Assembly: GCA_016795325.1 (NCBI GenBank)
Contig: JAEUHY010000053.1
Coordinates: 62,001 to 126,000, forward strand
DNA: 64,000 nt
Reading direction: 5' to 3'
DNA from: Planctomycetota bacterium
Lineage (GTDB): Bacteria > Planctomycetota > UBA1135 > GCA-002686595
Shown: positions 17,270-26,848 of the stretch, piece after piece
Layout of the letters: each line of letters starts with the position of its first letter
How positions within the stretch are numbered: position 1 is the first letter of the stretch
Translations under genes and position numbers: made by a program
The notes under the pieces: model-generated
Seen by the model: only the letters and a program-made list of their open reading frames with translations
Databases searched by the model: none
Told to the model about the DNA's origin: nothing

Positions 17270-17738
17270 GGGGCAACGGGTGGGGGCGTGCGTCGATCGC
17301 CTCGGCGAAGCTCGGGGGCGAGACGGCGCTGCCGGCCGAGTGTACGAACTGGAGCGCTGCCTACAGCGCGTGCGGGCCCATCGAGTGCGGCGCGGACTTC
17401 CGCGCGCGGTGGCGGCGCACGAAGTTGACCTGATGGGGCGCGCGCGGAGCCGCGTACTTCAAGGAGCAGGGCTGTACTGGAGCGCGGCGCGCGGTCTTTG
17501 CCCTGGCCCTAGACTCGCCGCAGAGGGAACGCGAAGGCTGCGAGCGCCAGAACGGCGCGTTTCGTGCGCGCGCGGGGAGCGGCATTCGGGGAGAGTGGCT
17601 CCTTCGCACCCGATCCTGGGTTGGCATCCCAACGACGCCCGCGTGCGGCGCGCTTCGCTGACAATCGTCCGTCGTGCGAATCGAGCGCGGCCCCGATCCA
17701 CGGTGGCGCGGAACTTCAGCAGCGCTGCGCTCTCACGC
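17270..17738. other. Intergenic stretch between flippase start and lexA end
   Basis: About 470 bases hold no open frame with family resemblance or a good ribosome site, no T-run terminator and no tRNA-like fold. It should contain the promoter of the flippase gene on the minus strand and the end of the lexA transcript, but I see no convincing hexamers. Confidence 0.5.
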
Positions 17739-18356
17739 TCAGTAGCGGCGAACCACGCCGATCACGATGCCGCGGACTTCGACACTGGCGGCGTACATCG
17801 GCTTCAGCGCCAGGTTGGACGGCTGCAGGCGCCAGCCCGACTTCTCGCGGTAGAGGCGCTTGAGCGTCGCCTCCTCCTCGGGAAGCACCGCGACGACCAG
17901 GTCGCCGTCGACGGCGTTGGAGCGCCGCTCGACGAGCACGATGTCACCATCGTGGATGCCGTCGTCGATCATGGAGTGGCCACGCACGCGCAGCGCGTAG
18001 ACGTCGCGATCGCTGGGGACGATGTCGTCCCACGCCAGCGGTTCGGGGTGCTCGACCGTTTCGATGGGCACACCGGCGGCGATCCGGCCGAGGATCGGCA
18101 CGGAGCCCGCGGGAACCTCGTCCTCCGCGGGCCGATCCACCACGACGAGACCGCGCGAAACGTGCTTGGCCGTGCGTTGCAGTGCACCCTTGCGCTCGAG
18201 CTCGGCGACGTGTCCGAAAATGGTGACCTTGTTCACGCCGAAGTGTTGGGCCACTTCCTCGAGCGTCGGGCTGTAGCCGCGCTCCGTGGCGTAGTCGCGG
18301 TAGAAGGCGAGGATCTCGTGCTGACGACGGGTGAGCGGGGCCGATTTCGTGGCCAT
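17739..18356 (-). CDS. lexA: LexA SOS repressor
   Basis: LexA represses DNA-repair genes and inactivates itself by RecA-stimulated cleavage. The 205 residues hold a winged helix N-terminal domain (LTRRQHEILAFYRDYATERGYSPTLEEVAQHFGVNKVT) and an S24 peptidase-like C-terminal domain. The self-cleavage site AAGVPIE (A94-G95), the catalytic Ser128 in GHSMIDDGIHDGD and Lys166 in EATLKRLY are all present. The ATG at 18356 is chosen because residues further upstream do not match the family. The recognition helix (EEVAQHFGVNKVTIFGHV) differs from E. coli, so the operator is probably different; I saw no clear LexA box nearby. Confidence 0.93.
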   Translation of the reverse strand: MATKSAPLTRRQHEILAFYRDYATERGYSPTLEEVAQHFGVNKVTIFGHVAELERKGALQRTAKHVSRGLVVVDRPAEDEVPAGSVPILGRIAAGVPIETVEHPEPLAWDDIVPSDRDVYALRVRGHSMIDDGIHDGDIVLVERRSNAVDGDLVVAVLPEEEATLKRLYREKSGWRLQPSNLALKPMYAASVEVRGIVIGVVRRY

Positions 18357-18585
18357 GGTCTTGGTTTTGGCGTTGGGTGGCGCGAGTTGAGCGGGGACCG
18401 AGCTCTGGCTGGGGCACGCGCAGTGTTGTGCCGCGCAGCCTGAAAACAATCCGGTAAGCAGCCCCACAACCCAGCCTCGGAGCAACACCTGGAGCGGCGT
18501 TCCGGACTTGGCGACGGGCCGAACTTGATCGATGTCGGGCTGCGAGAGCTGAGCCCGAATGCTGGGCCAGAGCGCGCGCACGCTC

Positions 18586-19728
18586 TCAGAGCAGGAAGAG
18601 GAGCGCGAGCAAGGAAGTGAACACCGCGGCGCTGGCCCACTCGCTGGTGGCGAGTTCGGCGGAGGTCGCGATCGCTGTACCGGAGTCGCTCTTCACGGGA
18701 GCGTCGGCGTGTCCGCGAACTGCGCCGCCAGTGACGAGGCCGGTGACGAGGCCAGTCACGAGGCCAGTCACGAGGCCACGCGTGGTGGCACCCCTGCCGA
18801 GGAACTCGGCGCGTTCGGCCGGACGGCGCACCGCGGTCCCGGCTTCGAAGTTGGGCCACACGCTTGCGAAAAGGTGTTCGCAACTGGCGAAGGCGCGCCG
18901 CGCTCGCGACAACGCAGTCTGGGGAGCGCGGCGAAGCTGATTCGCGACCGTGTCCCGCAGCGCGAACCGCAGCGTCTGCTGGAGCGTGGCCTGGAGGCTC
19001 TTCCGGGTGCTGGTGCGCGGTCCGTCGCGTCGGTCGGAGCTCGCGTTCCGTCCGACATCGCGGCCGCGGTCCGTGGCCCCGGCCGGTTGCCAGGAGAGGG
19101 GGGATTGCTCGTGCCAGCGCGGCGCGCCGAGGTCGCTGTGACTCACCGCGTCGATCGGGTGCGTCGTGCTGGCCACCGCAGTCAGGGCGCGGTCGACGAG
19201 AGGGCGGGTCCAGCGCGGAGCCTCCGCCTGTTCGTGCGCGCAGGCGGACTCGGGCGTCGAGGCGGCGCGGGGAAGCCGGAGGGCTGAGCGGCGTTCACTG
19301 CTTCTCTCACCGGCTACCGGCCCTTCGGCGACCGCCAACGGAGCGCTGTCGCGGTTCGCGCGCTTCACCGCCTCGCTCTCGACCGCCTCGCGAGCGGTGG
19401 CTGCCTGGGCGCCCGAGCGTTGGTCGCGTGCCGCAGCTCCGTTCGCGCGATCGGTGAGTGTCCAGCGCGTGACGCCTTCACCGGCCGGGGACGTCGCGCG
19501 GGCCGGCGCCATGAGCAGCGCCAGCGCCACGCTTCCGGCGGGGCCGCTCCGACCTTCGAACTGGCGGCGACTGAACCCGACTGCGCGAGCGAGCTCGCCA
19601 CGCACTTTCGAAGCCGGCGGCCAGTCGCGCGGGAGCCCCGACCTGGCGGGGGCGGCGGCTCGTCGAGCCGAGTCCGCGCTTCGTTCGTTGGCATCAGGAC
19701 GGGAGCGGTCGACTTGCGGGTTCTGCAT
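18586..19728 (-). CDS. Unknown Ala/Arg-rich protein with GLVT repeats and a C-terminal membrane tail, upstream of lexA
   Basis: I do not recognise this 380-residue product. Support for a real gene: an open frame of more than 1.1 kb, a good ribosome site AGGAGA seven bases before the ATG at 19728, and two plausible hydrophobic segments (SVALALLMAP near residues 65-80, and the very C-terminal AAVFTSLLALLFLL). Against it: composition is highly Ala/Arg/Ser-rich and no domain is evident. Residues about 318-334 read GLVT four times. It lies in the same orientation as lexA, 229 bases upstream, so the two might share regulation. The protein might be a membrane-tethered basic protein, or the frame may be spurious. 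Confidence 0.45.
   Translation of the reverse strand: MQNPQVDRSRPDANERSADSARRAAAPARSGLPRDWPPASKVRGELARAVGFSRRQFEGRSGPAGSVALALLMAPARATSPAGEGVTRWTLTDRANGAAARDQRSGAQAATAREAVESEAVKRANRDSAPLAVAEGPVAGERSSERRSALRLPRAASTPESACAHEQAEAPRWTRPLVDRALTAVASTTHPIDAVSHSDLGAPRWHEQSPLSWQPAGATDRGRDVGRNASSDRRDGPRTSTRKSLQATLQQTLRFALRDTVANQLRRAPQTALSRARRAFASCEHLFASVWPNFEAGTAVRRPAERAEFLGRGATTRGLVTGLVTGLVTGLVTGGAVRGHADAPVKSDSGTAIATSAELATSEWASAAVFTSLLALLFLL
18728..18775. repeat. Four 12-bp tandem repeats (GLVT-coding)
   Basis: Four copies of a 12-base unit of the form CCAGT(G/C)ACGAGG run head to tail. The length is a multiple of three, so the repeat stays in frame with the minus-strand gene and gives the peptide GLVT four times. 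Copies differ at only two positions, which suggests recent slippage expansion. Confidence 0.85.
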
Positions 19729-20180
19729 GGCTCGTTCTCCTGTGGCTGCTGCGTGCGGGCTTCCCAACCGCCGCGATCCGGGCCTGCGGTCTCCGACGCG
19801 GGTGGGCGGCGGAAGCAAGCGGGAGCGCTCGCGATCGGCGGGTACACGTTGAAGGTCCGGGGCAGGCGCCCACCGCGCGCGGGGCGCGGTGGGTCCCACG
19901 TCTCTCTCAGCCCGGGAGTAGAGCAGGATGTTTGGGGCAGCGCACGAACAAACGGCCAAAAATTGGCCTAAGACAGCGCCGACCGCTGACCGCCGACGGC
20001 TGCAACGGCCTGAGACTGGCGAAAGCGGGCCACACGGATGTTCGGAACGGCCCCAAAAATCCGTCCGCGGTGGCCGGTAGCTGGGCGCGGGGAGTTTCGT
20101 GTCCGGGGCAGGCCATCCCCGTTGCGCCGGTGTCGCTGGCGTACACTGCTACGCTCGACTTCGCGGCCCCCCGCCACCTC
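19729..20180. other. Divergent intergenic region with inverted repeats, upstream of nadB
   Basis: About 450 bases between the unknown minus-strand gene and nadB. It holds a 9-bp stem (CCCACCGCG at 19869-19877 with CGCGGTGGG at 19885-19893) and a short AT-rich palindrome at 19954-19968. No coding frame is convincing. Promoters for both flanking genes should lie here; a TACACT hexamer at 20142-20147 could be the nadB -10 box, but no -35 is well spaced. Confidence 0.5.
19954..19968. promoter_or_regulatory. Palindrome GGCCAA-AAA-TTGGCC, possible operator
   Basis: A perfect 6-bp inverted repeat around AAA in an AT-rich patch of an otherwise GC-rich region. It lies between divergent genes, about 210 bases before nadB. 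Perfect symmetry and position fit a repressor site, but nothing ties it to a known regulator. Confidence 0.3.
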
Positions 20181-21878
20181 ATGGACAGACCCCAGACCTT
20201 CGATTTCGAACTCCCGCGCTACCTGGCGCCGTTCCAGGTCAACCGCCTTCCGACGTACCGCTTCGACGTGCTGGTCCTGGGCAGCGGAGTCGCCGGTTGC
20301 AGCGCGGCCATGGCGGCCGCCGCCGCCGGAAGCTCGGTGGCGATCCTCGCCAAGGACGAGTTGGCGGAGACCAACACCTACTACGCCCAGGGCGGCGTGG
20401 CCGCCGTACTGGGGGCGGAGGACTCCTTCGAGGCGCACCTCGCGGATACGGTCGAGGTCGGCTGTGGGCTGTGCGACACCGATGCGGTCGATCGCATCGT
20501 GCGCGGCGGGCCGGCCGCCATCGAAACGCTCATCGCCGCTGGAGTCGCGTTCGACCGCGGCGCCGGCGGCGAGCTCGATCTCTCACGCGAAGGCGGCCAC
20601 AGCCACGCGCGCATCGTGCACGCCGGAGGCGCAGCGACCGGGATCGAGATCCAACGCGCCCTCGCGGAATCGGTGCGGCGCACGCCGGACATCGCGCTCT
20701 TCACCGGGTGCTTCGCGATCGATTTGATCTCCGGCGCCAACGGCCGCGTGATCGGGGTCCTGGCCTGGAGCGCGCGCAGCGAGTTGGTGCTGTTCTCGGC
20801 CGCGCAGGTGATCCTCGCCACGGGCGGGGCCGGGCAGTTGTTCCGGGAGACGACCAACCCTGCGATCGCGACCGGGGACGGCGTGGCGATGGCGGTGCGA
20901 GCCGGCGCCGTGGTGCGGGACATGGAGTTCTTCCAGTTCCATCCCACGTGCCTCTACATCGCCGGCGCGGCGCGCGTGCTGGTGAGCGAGATCGTGCGCG
21001 GCGCGGGCGGCGTGCTGCTCGACAAGAACCGCGTGCGCTTCATGCCGGAGTACCACGAGAAGGCGGAGCTCGCTCCGCGCGACGTGGTGAGCCGCGCGTG
21101 TTTCCGGCGCATGGTGGAGACGAACGACACGAGCGTGTACCTCGACCTCTCGGGGCTCGAGCGCGATCCCCACCAGCTGTTCCCGCACATCAGCCGCATC
21201 TGCCAGTACTTCGACATCGACATCAAGCGCGACCCGATCCCGGTGCGGCCGGGCGCGCACTACATGGTCGGCGGAATCGCGGTCGACGCCGACGGGCGCA
21301 CCAGCGTCGCTGGCCTGTGGGCCGTCGGCGAGTGCTCGAGCTCGGGGCTTCACGGGGCCAACCGCATGGGCTCGAACTCGCTGCTCGAGGGGCTGGTGTG
21401 CGGCGCACGCGCGGGCGAGCGCGCGGCGGCGGATGCGCGAGATTTCCCTCTGATTCCGATCGAAGCGCGTCTGCGGGTCGAGCGCGCGCGCGGCTCGAGC
21501 GACGTGCGCTTGGGCATCCAGGACATGACCTACTCGCTCAAGAGTTTGATGTGGCGTCAGATGGGGATCGTGCGCAGTGGCGCGGCCATCAAGGACGCCG
21601 AGAGCAAGCTCGAGTTCTGGGCGCGGGCCGTCGATCGGCTGGCGACGCCCGACCCGCGCGCGGTCGAACTGCAGAACATGCTCACCATCGCGCGCCTCGC
21701 AGCGCTTTCGGCGCTCGCCCGCGAGGAGTCGCGCGGCACGCACTACCGCGAGGACTTTCCCGAGCCGCGCGCGCCCTGGCGCGCCCACACCGTGCTCGCT
21801 CCGCGTTCGGACGCCGAAGGCGTGCGCAGCGTGACGCTCAGCCGTGACCGCGTGCGCGAGTCGGTGGGCGCGCGATGA
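20181..21878 (+). CDS. nadB: L-aspartate oxidase
   Basis: NadB oxidises L-aspartate to iminoaspartate with FAD, the first step of de novo NAD synthesis. The 565-residue protein has the FAD-binding GSGVAGCSAA at residues 34-43, the NTYYAQGGVAAVL segment, the catalytic region GGHSHARIVHAGGAATG, EFFQFHPTCLY and SSGLHGANRMGSNSLLEGLVCG, all typical of NadB rather than of succinate dehydrogenase. The start ATG at 20181 gives a short N-terminal extension before the Rossmann fold. nadA and nadC are not in the window. hflX follows after 25 bases and is probably co-transcribed. Confidence 0.95.
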   Translation: MDRPQTFDFELPRYLAPFQVNRLPTYRFDVLVLGSGVAGCSAAMAAAAAGSSVAILAKDELAETNTYYAQGGVAAVLGAEDSFEAHLADTVEVGCGLCDTDAVDRIVRGGPAAIETLIAAGVAFDRGAGGELDLSREGGHSHARIVHAGGAATGIEIQRALAESVRRTPDIALFTGCFAIDLISGANGRVIGVLAWSARSELVLFSAAQVILATGGAGQLFRETTNPAIATGDGVAMAVRAGAVVRDMEFFQFHPTCLYIAGAARVLVSEIVRGAGGVLLDKNRVRFMPEYHEKAELAPRDVVSRACFRRMVETNDTSVYLDLSGLERDPHQLFPHISRICQYFDIDIKRDPIPVRPGAHYMVGGIAVDADGRTSVAGLWAVGECSSSGLHGANRMGSNSLLEGLVCGARAGERAAADARDFPLIPIEARLRVERARGSSDVRLGIQDMTYSLKSLMWRQMGIVRSGAAIKDAESKLEFWARAVDRLATPDPRAVELQNMLTIARLAALSALAREESRGTHYREDFPEPRAPWRAHTVLAPRSDAEGVRSVTLSRDRVRESVGAR

Positions 21879-21903
21879 GCGTCGAGCGCGAAGCGGCGGC
21901 CCG

Positions 21904-23247
21904 ATGAGCAAGCAGCTCAAGTCGATCCGCCCCCCGCGGGAACGCATCCTGGTTTGCGGGGTGCTGTTCAACGGACAGCATCTGGAGCACGGCGGCCCGC
22001 TGACCGAGCTGCGTGCGTTGATCGGCGCCGCCGGCGCCGAGCCCGTGGGTTCTGGGATCGTGCAGCAGCGCGCGTTGCCCGACCCGAGCACGCTGATGGG
22101 CAGCGGCAAGGTCGAAGAGATCGGCGCCGAGATCCAGGCCTTGGGACCGGACGCGGTGGCCGTCGACAACGATCTCTCGCCCGCGCAGATCCGCAACCTC
22201 GAGAAGGCCTGGCGCGTGCGCGTGCTCGACCGCTCCGAGGTGATCCTCGACATCTTCGCGCGGCGCGCGCAGACGCGGCAGGCCAAGCTCCAGGTCGAAC
22301 TGGCGCAGGCGCAGTACGTGCTTCCGCGCCTGCGGCGCATGTGGACGCACCTCGAGCGCACCGAAGGCGCGGTCGGCGCGCGTGGCCCGGGTGAGACGCA
22401 GCTCGAGACCGACAAGCGTCTGCTCCGGCGCCGTGTGGTCGAGCTCAAGCGCGAGTTGCACGAGATCGAGACGCGGCGCGCGCGCGAAGTGCGCTCGCGC
22501 ACCGAGCAGTTCACCGTCGGTCTGGTGGGCTACACCAACGCGGGCAAGTCGACCTTGCTCAACGTGCTCACCGGTGCGGAGGAACTCGCCGCGGACATGC
22601 TCTTCGCGACGCTCGACACACGCACGCGGCAGTGGAAGTTGCGCGACGGACGCCTGGTGCTGCTCTCCGACACGGTCGGATTTCTGCAGCGCTTGCCGCA
22701 CCATCTCGTGGCCTCGTTCCACGCCACGCTGGAAGAGGCTGTGCACGCAGATCTGCTGCTGCACGTCGTCGACGCTTCTCACCCCGACGCGGTCCAGCAG
22801 TTCCGCGCTGTCGAGGAGGTGCTCAACCAGATCGCTTCGACGCAACGCGACGAGCTGGTGGTGCTCAACAAGATCGACGCCGCTCCCGATGCGGCGGCGC
22901 TCGAGTGGTTGGCGCGCGACACCGGTCGCGACTGGGTGGCGCTTTCGGCGCGCACCGGGAAGGGGCTCGACGCGCTCCACAGCCTCGTCGCTTCACGGCT
23001 CGACGAACGTTCGGTGCACTGCGAAGTCGACTTGCCGGTCACCGACGGACGTACGCTCGCGGCGTTGCGCCGGCTCGCCAGCGTCCTGTCGCAGCGCATC
23101 GTCGACGACGAGCGCATGGTGCTCGAAACGCGCATTCCTGCCGCGGTCTATGGCGCGCTGGTGCGCTCCGCGCCGGCCGATGCGCGCTTCACTGTGCTCA
23201 CGCCCTTTGGCGGCGACCTGAACGCCTGGCCGCGCGCCGCAGAGTAG
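21904..23247 (+). CDS. hflX: GTPase HflX (ribosome-splitting factor)
   Basis: HflX binds 50S subunits and splits stalled or stressed ribosomes. The 447 residues show the N-terminal HflX domain (ALPDPSTLMGSGKVEEI, RRAQTRQAKLQVELAQ), the linker motif GPGETQLETDKR, and the G domain: G1 GYTNAGKS at 209-216, G3 DTVGF, G4 NKID. The ATG at 21904 lies 25 bases after nadB. The gene faces the lysM-type gene with about 30 bases between the ends and no clear terminator. Confidence 0.96.
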   Translation: MSKQLKSIRPPRERILVCGVLFNGQHLEHGGPLTELRALIGAAGAEPVGSGIVQQRALPDPSTLMGSGKVEEIGAEIQALGPDAVAVDNDLSPAQIRNLEKAWRVRVLDRSEVILDIFARRAQTRQAKLQVELAQAQYVLPRLRRMWTHLERTEGAVGARGPGETQLETDKRLLRRRVVELKRELHEIETRRAREVRSRTEQFTVGLVGYTNAGKSTLLNVLTGAEELAADMLFATLDTRTRQWKLRDGRLVLLSDTVGFLQRLPHHLVASFHATLEEAVHADLLLHVVDASHPDAVQQFRAVEEVLNQIASTQRDELVVLNKIDAAPDAAALEWLARDTGRDWVALSARTGKGLDALHSLVASRLDERSVHCEVDLPVTDGRTLAALRRLASVLSQRIVDDERMVLETRIPAAVYGALVRSAPADARFTVLTPFGGDLNAWPRAAE

Positions 23248-23278
23248 TGCGCAGCGCTCCACGCGGCGCCGACGCGGG

Positions 23279-23788
23279 TCACTGTCCGATCAGCACGTCG
23301 AGCGGAGGCAGATGCAGGCGCTGGCCCACGCTCAGAGCGTCGGGGCTGCTCATGGCGTTGTAGGCCGCGAGCACAGCGAGCATCGACTCGTTCGCCTGGC
23401 CGTAGTGCTCGCGCGCGATCGACGAGAGGCTCTGCCCGGCTTCGACGATCAGTTCGTAGTCGTCGAGGTATTCCGGCAACGGGGTTTCGAGGGGCGTCAA
23501 GCTCTCTGCGCCGGACTCGGGTTCGGGCTCGACGGACTCGTCTTCCAGCGGCGCAGGATCGAGCGGCGCCCGATCGAACTGCGCAGGGACCCGTCCCGAC
23601 GGGCGGCCGATCGTGACCACGGCCCAGCCGGCCAGCACTTCGCCGCTCTCGGTCTGCGCCAACTCACCGTCGCGGATGGCTTGCGCGCGGGCGCGCTCGG
23701 CCTCCAGCGCGGCGACCTTGTTGGATTGCCATGCCGCCGCGGCGCCGAAGGCCACGGCGATCCCTAGGAGGAGCAGTACGGTTCTCAT
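23279..23788 (-). CDS. Membrane-anchored LysM-domain protein
   Basis: The 169-residue protein starts with a signal anchor (VLLLLGIAVAFGAAAAW, about residues 4-20), continues with a short helix and an acidic Pro-rich linker, and ends in one LysM domain at about residues 112-163 (ELIVEAGQSLSSIAREHYG, LSVGQRLHLPP). LysM binds the glycan strands of peptidoglycan, so the protein probably tethers the inner membrane to the wall or a related polymer. It lies 63 bases downstream of secDF on the same strand. Confidence 0.85.
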   Translation of the reverse strand: MRTVLLLLGIAVAFGAAAAWQSNKVAALEAERARAQAIRDGELAQTESGEVLAGWAVVTIGRPSGRVPAQFDRAPLDPAPLEDESVEPEPESGAESLTPLETPLPEYLDDYELIVEAGQSLSSIAREHYGQANESMLAVLAAYNAMSSPDALSVGQRLHLPPLDVLIGQ

Positions 23789-23851
23789 GAAGACGGCGCG
23801 CGAGAGCCTAGCTCCCGCGCGCCGTCGGATCGACAGCCGTTGTCCGCTGCG

Positions 23852-26848
23852 TCAGGACGCGGCGCCCTGCGGCGTTCGCGGAGTCTGCGCGGACTTGGCT
23901 TGTTCGGCGAGCGCGCGCTGGTGGCGCTCTTCGAACCACACGAACACCGGCGCAGCGACGTACACGCTCGAGTACGTGCCGATGAGCACGCCGAAGGTCA
24001 GCGCGAAGGCGAAGCCTTCGAGTGCGTTGCCCGTGCCGAAGTTGAAGATCAGGATCACCAGCGAGGCCATGATCGTCGTGCCCGACGTGATGATCGTGCG
24101 CGACAGCGTCTGGTTGACCGACAGGTCGCAGATCTCGAGCAGGCTGCCCTTGACGCGCGGGAGGTTCTCGCGGATGCGGTCGAACACGATGATCGTGTCG
24201 TTCAGCGAGTAACCCAGGATCGTGAGGAAGGCCGCGATCATGGTCAGGTTCATTTCGACCCGGATCCACGGCGCGATGATCAGGAACGCCACGGCGGCGA
24301 GCGTGAACAGCACGTCGTGCAAGTCCGCGACGAGCGCGCCCCAGCCGTAGCTGTACTCGGCGAAGCGCACGCGGATGTAGAGCAGGATCGCCAGCGAGGA
24401 GAAGAACAGCGCGATCAGCGCGGAGTCGCGCAACTCGCCGACCACCTGGGCGCCGACGATGCTCGTCTCGGGGATCGGCTCGGCCAGCTTCAAGGGCCGG
24501 CCGGTGCTGTCGTTGTTGTCGCCGTTGAACTGCGATGCGATCGCGCTGCGCAGCGCGCCGGCATCGAGGCTCAGCGGCGCCGTGCCGGACACGACCAGGA
24601 TGTCGGCGCGGCCGGGGCGCGGCTGAACCGTGGCGCTCTCGAAGCCGGCGGTCTTGAGGCGCGCCTCCACGTCGGCGGGGGAGTGCTCCGCTTCGAAGTA
24701 CAGCGCGGCGGTGACCGCGTTGGTCGCGCCCTCGACGCGGGCGTCGAGTTCGATCGGCCCCTTCTGCAGCTTGTCGCCGACCGCTGCGGCGAGCGACTGA
24801 GCGAACTGCTGCTGGGCGTCGGCGCCGGAGTTCTCGCTCGTGCCCTTGACGGTGATGCGGAACTCGCGCGCCAGTCCTTCCGCGTTGCGGCTCGCAGGCA
24901 GGTCCACGACGTCGGCGCTGGCCAGCGCGCCGCCCGCATCCTTGACCAGCTTTTCGAAGCTCTCCTTGGCGAGCGGTTGCTCCGTGCGGACCTTTGCGGT
25001 CGCGCCACCGAGGAAATCGATGCCGAACTTCTTCTGGTCGTCTTCGAGGATGAAGCCGACCACGCCGGCCACGATGATCGCGAGCGACATCGGCAGCACG
25101 ATCCGGCGCTTGTCCATGAACTTGAAGTTCGTGCGCTCGAAGAAGCGCCGCATCTCCCAGCGCTGGACGCCCTTCTGCGCCTGGAAGTGCACCAGCACGC
25201 GCAGCACGACGAGCGCGCTGAACATCGTCGCCACGATGCCCAGCGAGAGCGTGACCGCGAAGCCGCGGATCGTTCCCGTGCCGACGTTGTAGAGGATGAT
25301 CGCGGTGATGAGCGTCGTGATGTTGCCGTCGACGATCGCGCTCATCGCGTTGGCGAAGCCGTCCTTCGCCGCCTGGAGCGGCTTGCGGCCCTTCTCCTGT
25401 TCTTCCCAGATGCGTTCGAAGATCAGGATGCTCGCGTCGACCGCCATGCCGATCGTGAGCACGATGCCGCCGATGCCCGCGAGGGTGAGCGTGCCGTTCA
25501 GCACGACCATCATCCCCATCGTCAGCACGAGGTTGAAGACCAGCGCCAGGCTCGCCATGACGCCCAGGCCGCGGTAGTACCAGCACAGGAAGCCCACGAT
25601 GATCCCGAGCACCACCAGGCCGGCGTAGATGTTCTTGCGCACGTAGTCGTCGCCGATCGAGGCCCCGACGACTTCGGCGGCTTCGAGTTGCGGACGGACC
25701 TTCAGCGAGCCCGAGCGCAGCACGCGGATCAGCGCGTCGCGCTCGGCGAGGCCGAAGCGGCCTTCGATGTAGGCCGAGCCCCACAGCGCCGAGTTGACGT
25801 TGGGCGCGCTGACGACCTCTTCGTTGATCACGATCGCCATCTGGCGGTCGATGATGCGCTGGGTGAAGCGGCCGAACTGGATGCGCTTGTTGGCCGACAT
25901 CTCGAAGCCGACGGCCGGGAAGCCGGTCTGGTCGGAGGTCGGGGAGACCTGCGCGAGGTCACCACCCGAGAACGACTCGGCATCGGACTTGGGGAGCGCG
26001 CAAGCCGCGTACGGCAGGTCGGGCGTGCTGGCCTGGCCGCGCGGATCGGGGAAGAACGCGATGCCCGGCGGCGGGCCGCCCTGGTCAGCCGGCAAGGCGT
26101 TGAACAGGCGGATGGGAGCGTTGGTGTTGGCCGGGTTCTGCACCCACGTCTGCAGCTTGTTGCGCGCCGACGTCGAGTCCGAACCGGCGCTGCGGAAGTC
26201 GTCTTCCGAGGCGATCGCGTAGAAGCGCAGGTCGCCCAGGTTTTCGACCGCGGCCTTGATCTCATCGGGCGCCACCAGCGTGACGCGCGAGCCGGCGGCG
26301 TGTGCAGCCGGCGCGGTCCCGTTCTCACCGCGCGCAACGATCTGCAGTTCGTTGCCGTTGCGGCGCACGTAGCGGAAGTCCTCGCCGTTGACGCGCACGA
26401 TGGACTCGACGTTCTCGAAGCCCAGCAGCGTCGACTCCTCACCGGCGAGCACCAGCATCGGGAGGCCCTCGGCCGGCACGTCGCTCGCGAGGTTCGCCAC
26501 GGCGGCCGCGGCGCCGCGGCGCGCGGCTGCGGGCACGGCGACTTCGATGCGGTCGGAGCCGAGCGGGCGGATCACCGCTTCCTTGGTGCCGTCCGGATCG
26601 AGGCGCTCGCGGATGATCGCGATCTGCTGGTCGAGGATCTGGGCCTGCGACTCGTCGGCGCCGATGGCGCCGCTCTGCCGCGCGGCCTCGAAGTCGAACT
26701 TGTAGACGCGCCGCTCACCGCCGGCGATGTCCAGTCCCAGCGGGAACGGAGGGTTCCCAGAGAGCAGCGGCTTGCCCACGAGCAGGGCGAGCGAACCGAG
26801 CAGCAGCGCCACGATCAGCGCGACCTTGCGACCTACGTTTTCGACCAT
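23852..26848 (-). CDS. secDF: Fused SecD-SecF protein-export membrane protein
   Basis: SecDF uses the proton gradient to pull translocating proteins out of the SecYEG channel. The 998 residues join SecD (about 1-640) and SecF (about 640-998). Seen are the N-terminal transmembrane segment, the SecD D1 motif LGLDIAGG, the D4 membrane motif GIGGIVLTIGMAVDASILIFERI, and the SecF equivalents FLGGATAKV and LTILGYSLNDTIIVFDRIREN. The periplasmic P1 region is large with several insertions, making the protein longer than Bacillus SecDF. It follows rplS in the trmD-rplS-secDF-lysM run. Confidence 0.95.
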   Translation of the reverse strand: MVENVGRKVALIVALLLGSLALLVGKPLLSGNPPFPLGLDIAGGERRVYKFDFEAARQSGAIGADESQAQILDQQIAIIRERLDPDGTKEAVIRPLGSDRIEVAVPAAARRGAAAAVANLASDVPAEGLPMLVLAGEESTLLGFENVESIVRVNGEDFRYVRRNGNELQIVARGENGTAPAAHAAGSRVTLVAPDEIKAAVENLGDLRFYAIASEDDFRSAGSDSTSARNKLQTWVQNPANTNAPIRLFNALPADQGGPPPGIAFFPDPRGQASTPDLPYAACALPKSDAESFSGGDLAQVSPTSDQTGFPAVGFEMSANKRIQFGRFTQRIIDRQMAIVINEEVVSAPNVNSALWGSAYIEGRFGLAERDALIRVLRSGSLKVRPQLEAAEVVGASIGDDYVRKNIYAGLVVLGIIVGFLCWYYRGLGVMASLALVFNLVLTMGMMVVLNGTLTLAGIGGIVLTIGMAVDASILIFERIWEEQEKGRKPLQAAKDGFANAMSAIVDGNITTLITAIILYNVGTGTIRGFAVTLSLGIVATMFSALVVLRVLVHFQAQKGVQRWEMRRFFERTNFKFMDKRRIVLPMSLAIIVAGVVGFILEDDQKKFGIDFLGGATAKVRTEQPLAKESFEKLVKDAGGALASADVVDLPASRNAEGLAREFRITVKGTSENSGADAQQQFAQSLAAAVGDKLQKGPIELDARVEGATNAVTAALYFEAEHSPADVEARLKTAGFESATVQPRPGRADILVVSGTAPLSLDAGALRSAIASQFNGDNNDSTGRPLKLAEPIPETSIVGAQVVGELRDSALIALFFSSLAILLYIRVRFAEYSYGWGALVADLHDVLFTLAAVAFLIIAPWIRVEMNLTMIAAFLTILGYSLNDTIIVFDRIRENLPRVKGSLLEICDLSVNQTLSRTIITSGTTIMASLVILIFNFGTGNALEGFAFALTFGVLIGTYSSVYVAAPVFVWFEERHQRALAEQAKSAQTPRTPQGAAS

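Noticed and set aside
17270..20180. LexA-box search around lexA and its upstream neighbour
   Set aside because: No clear GAAC-N4-GTTC or CTGT-N8-ACAG site was found near the starts, and the operator of this LexA type is unknown to me.
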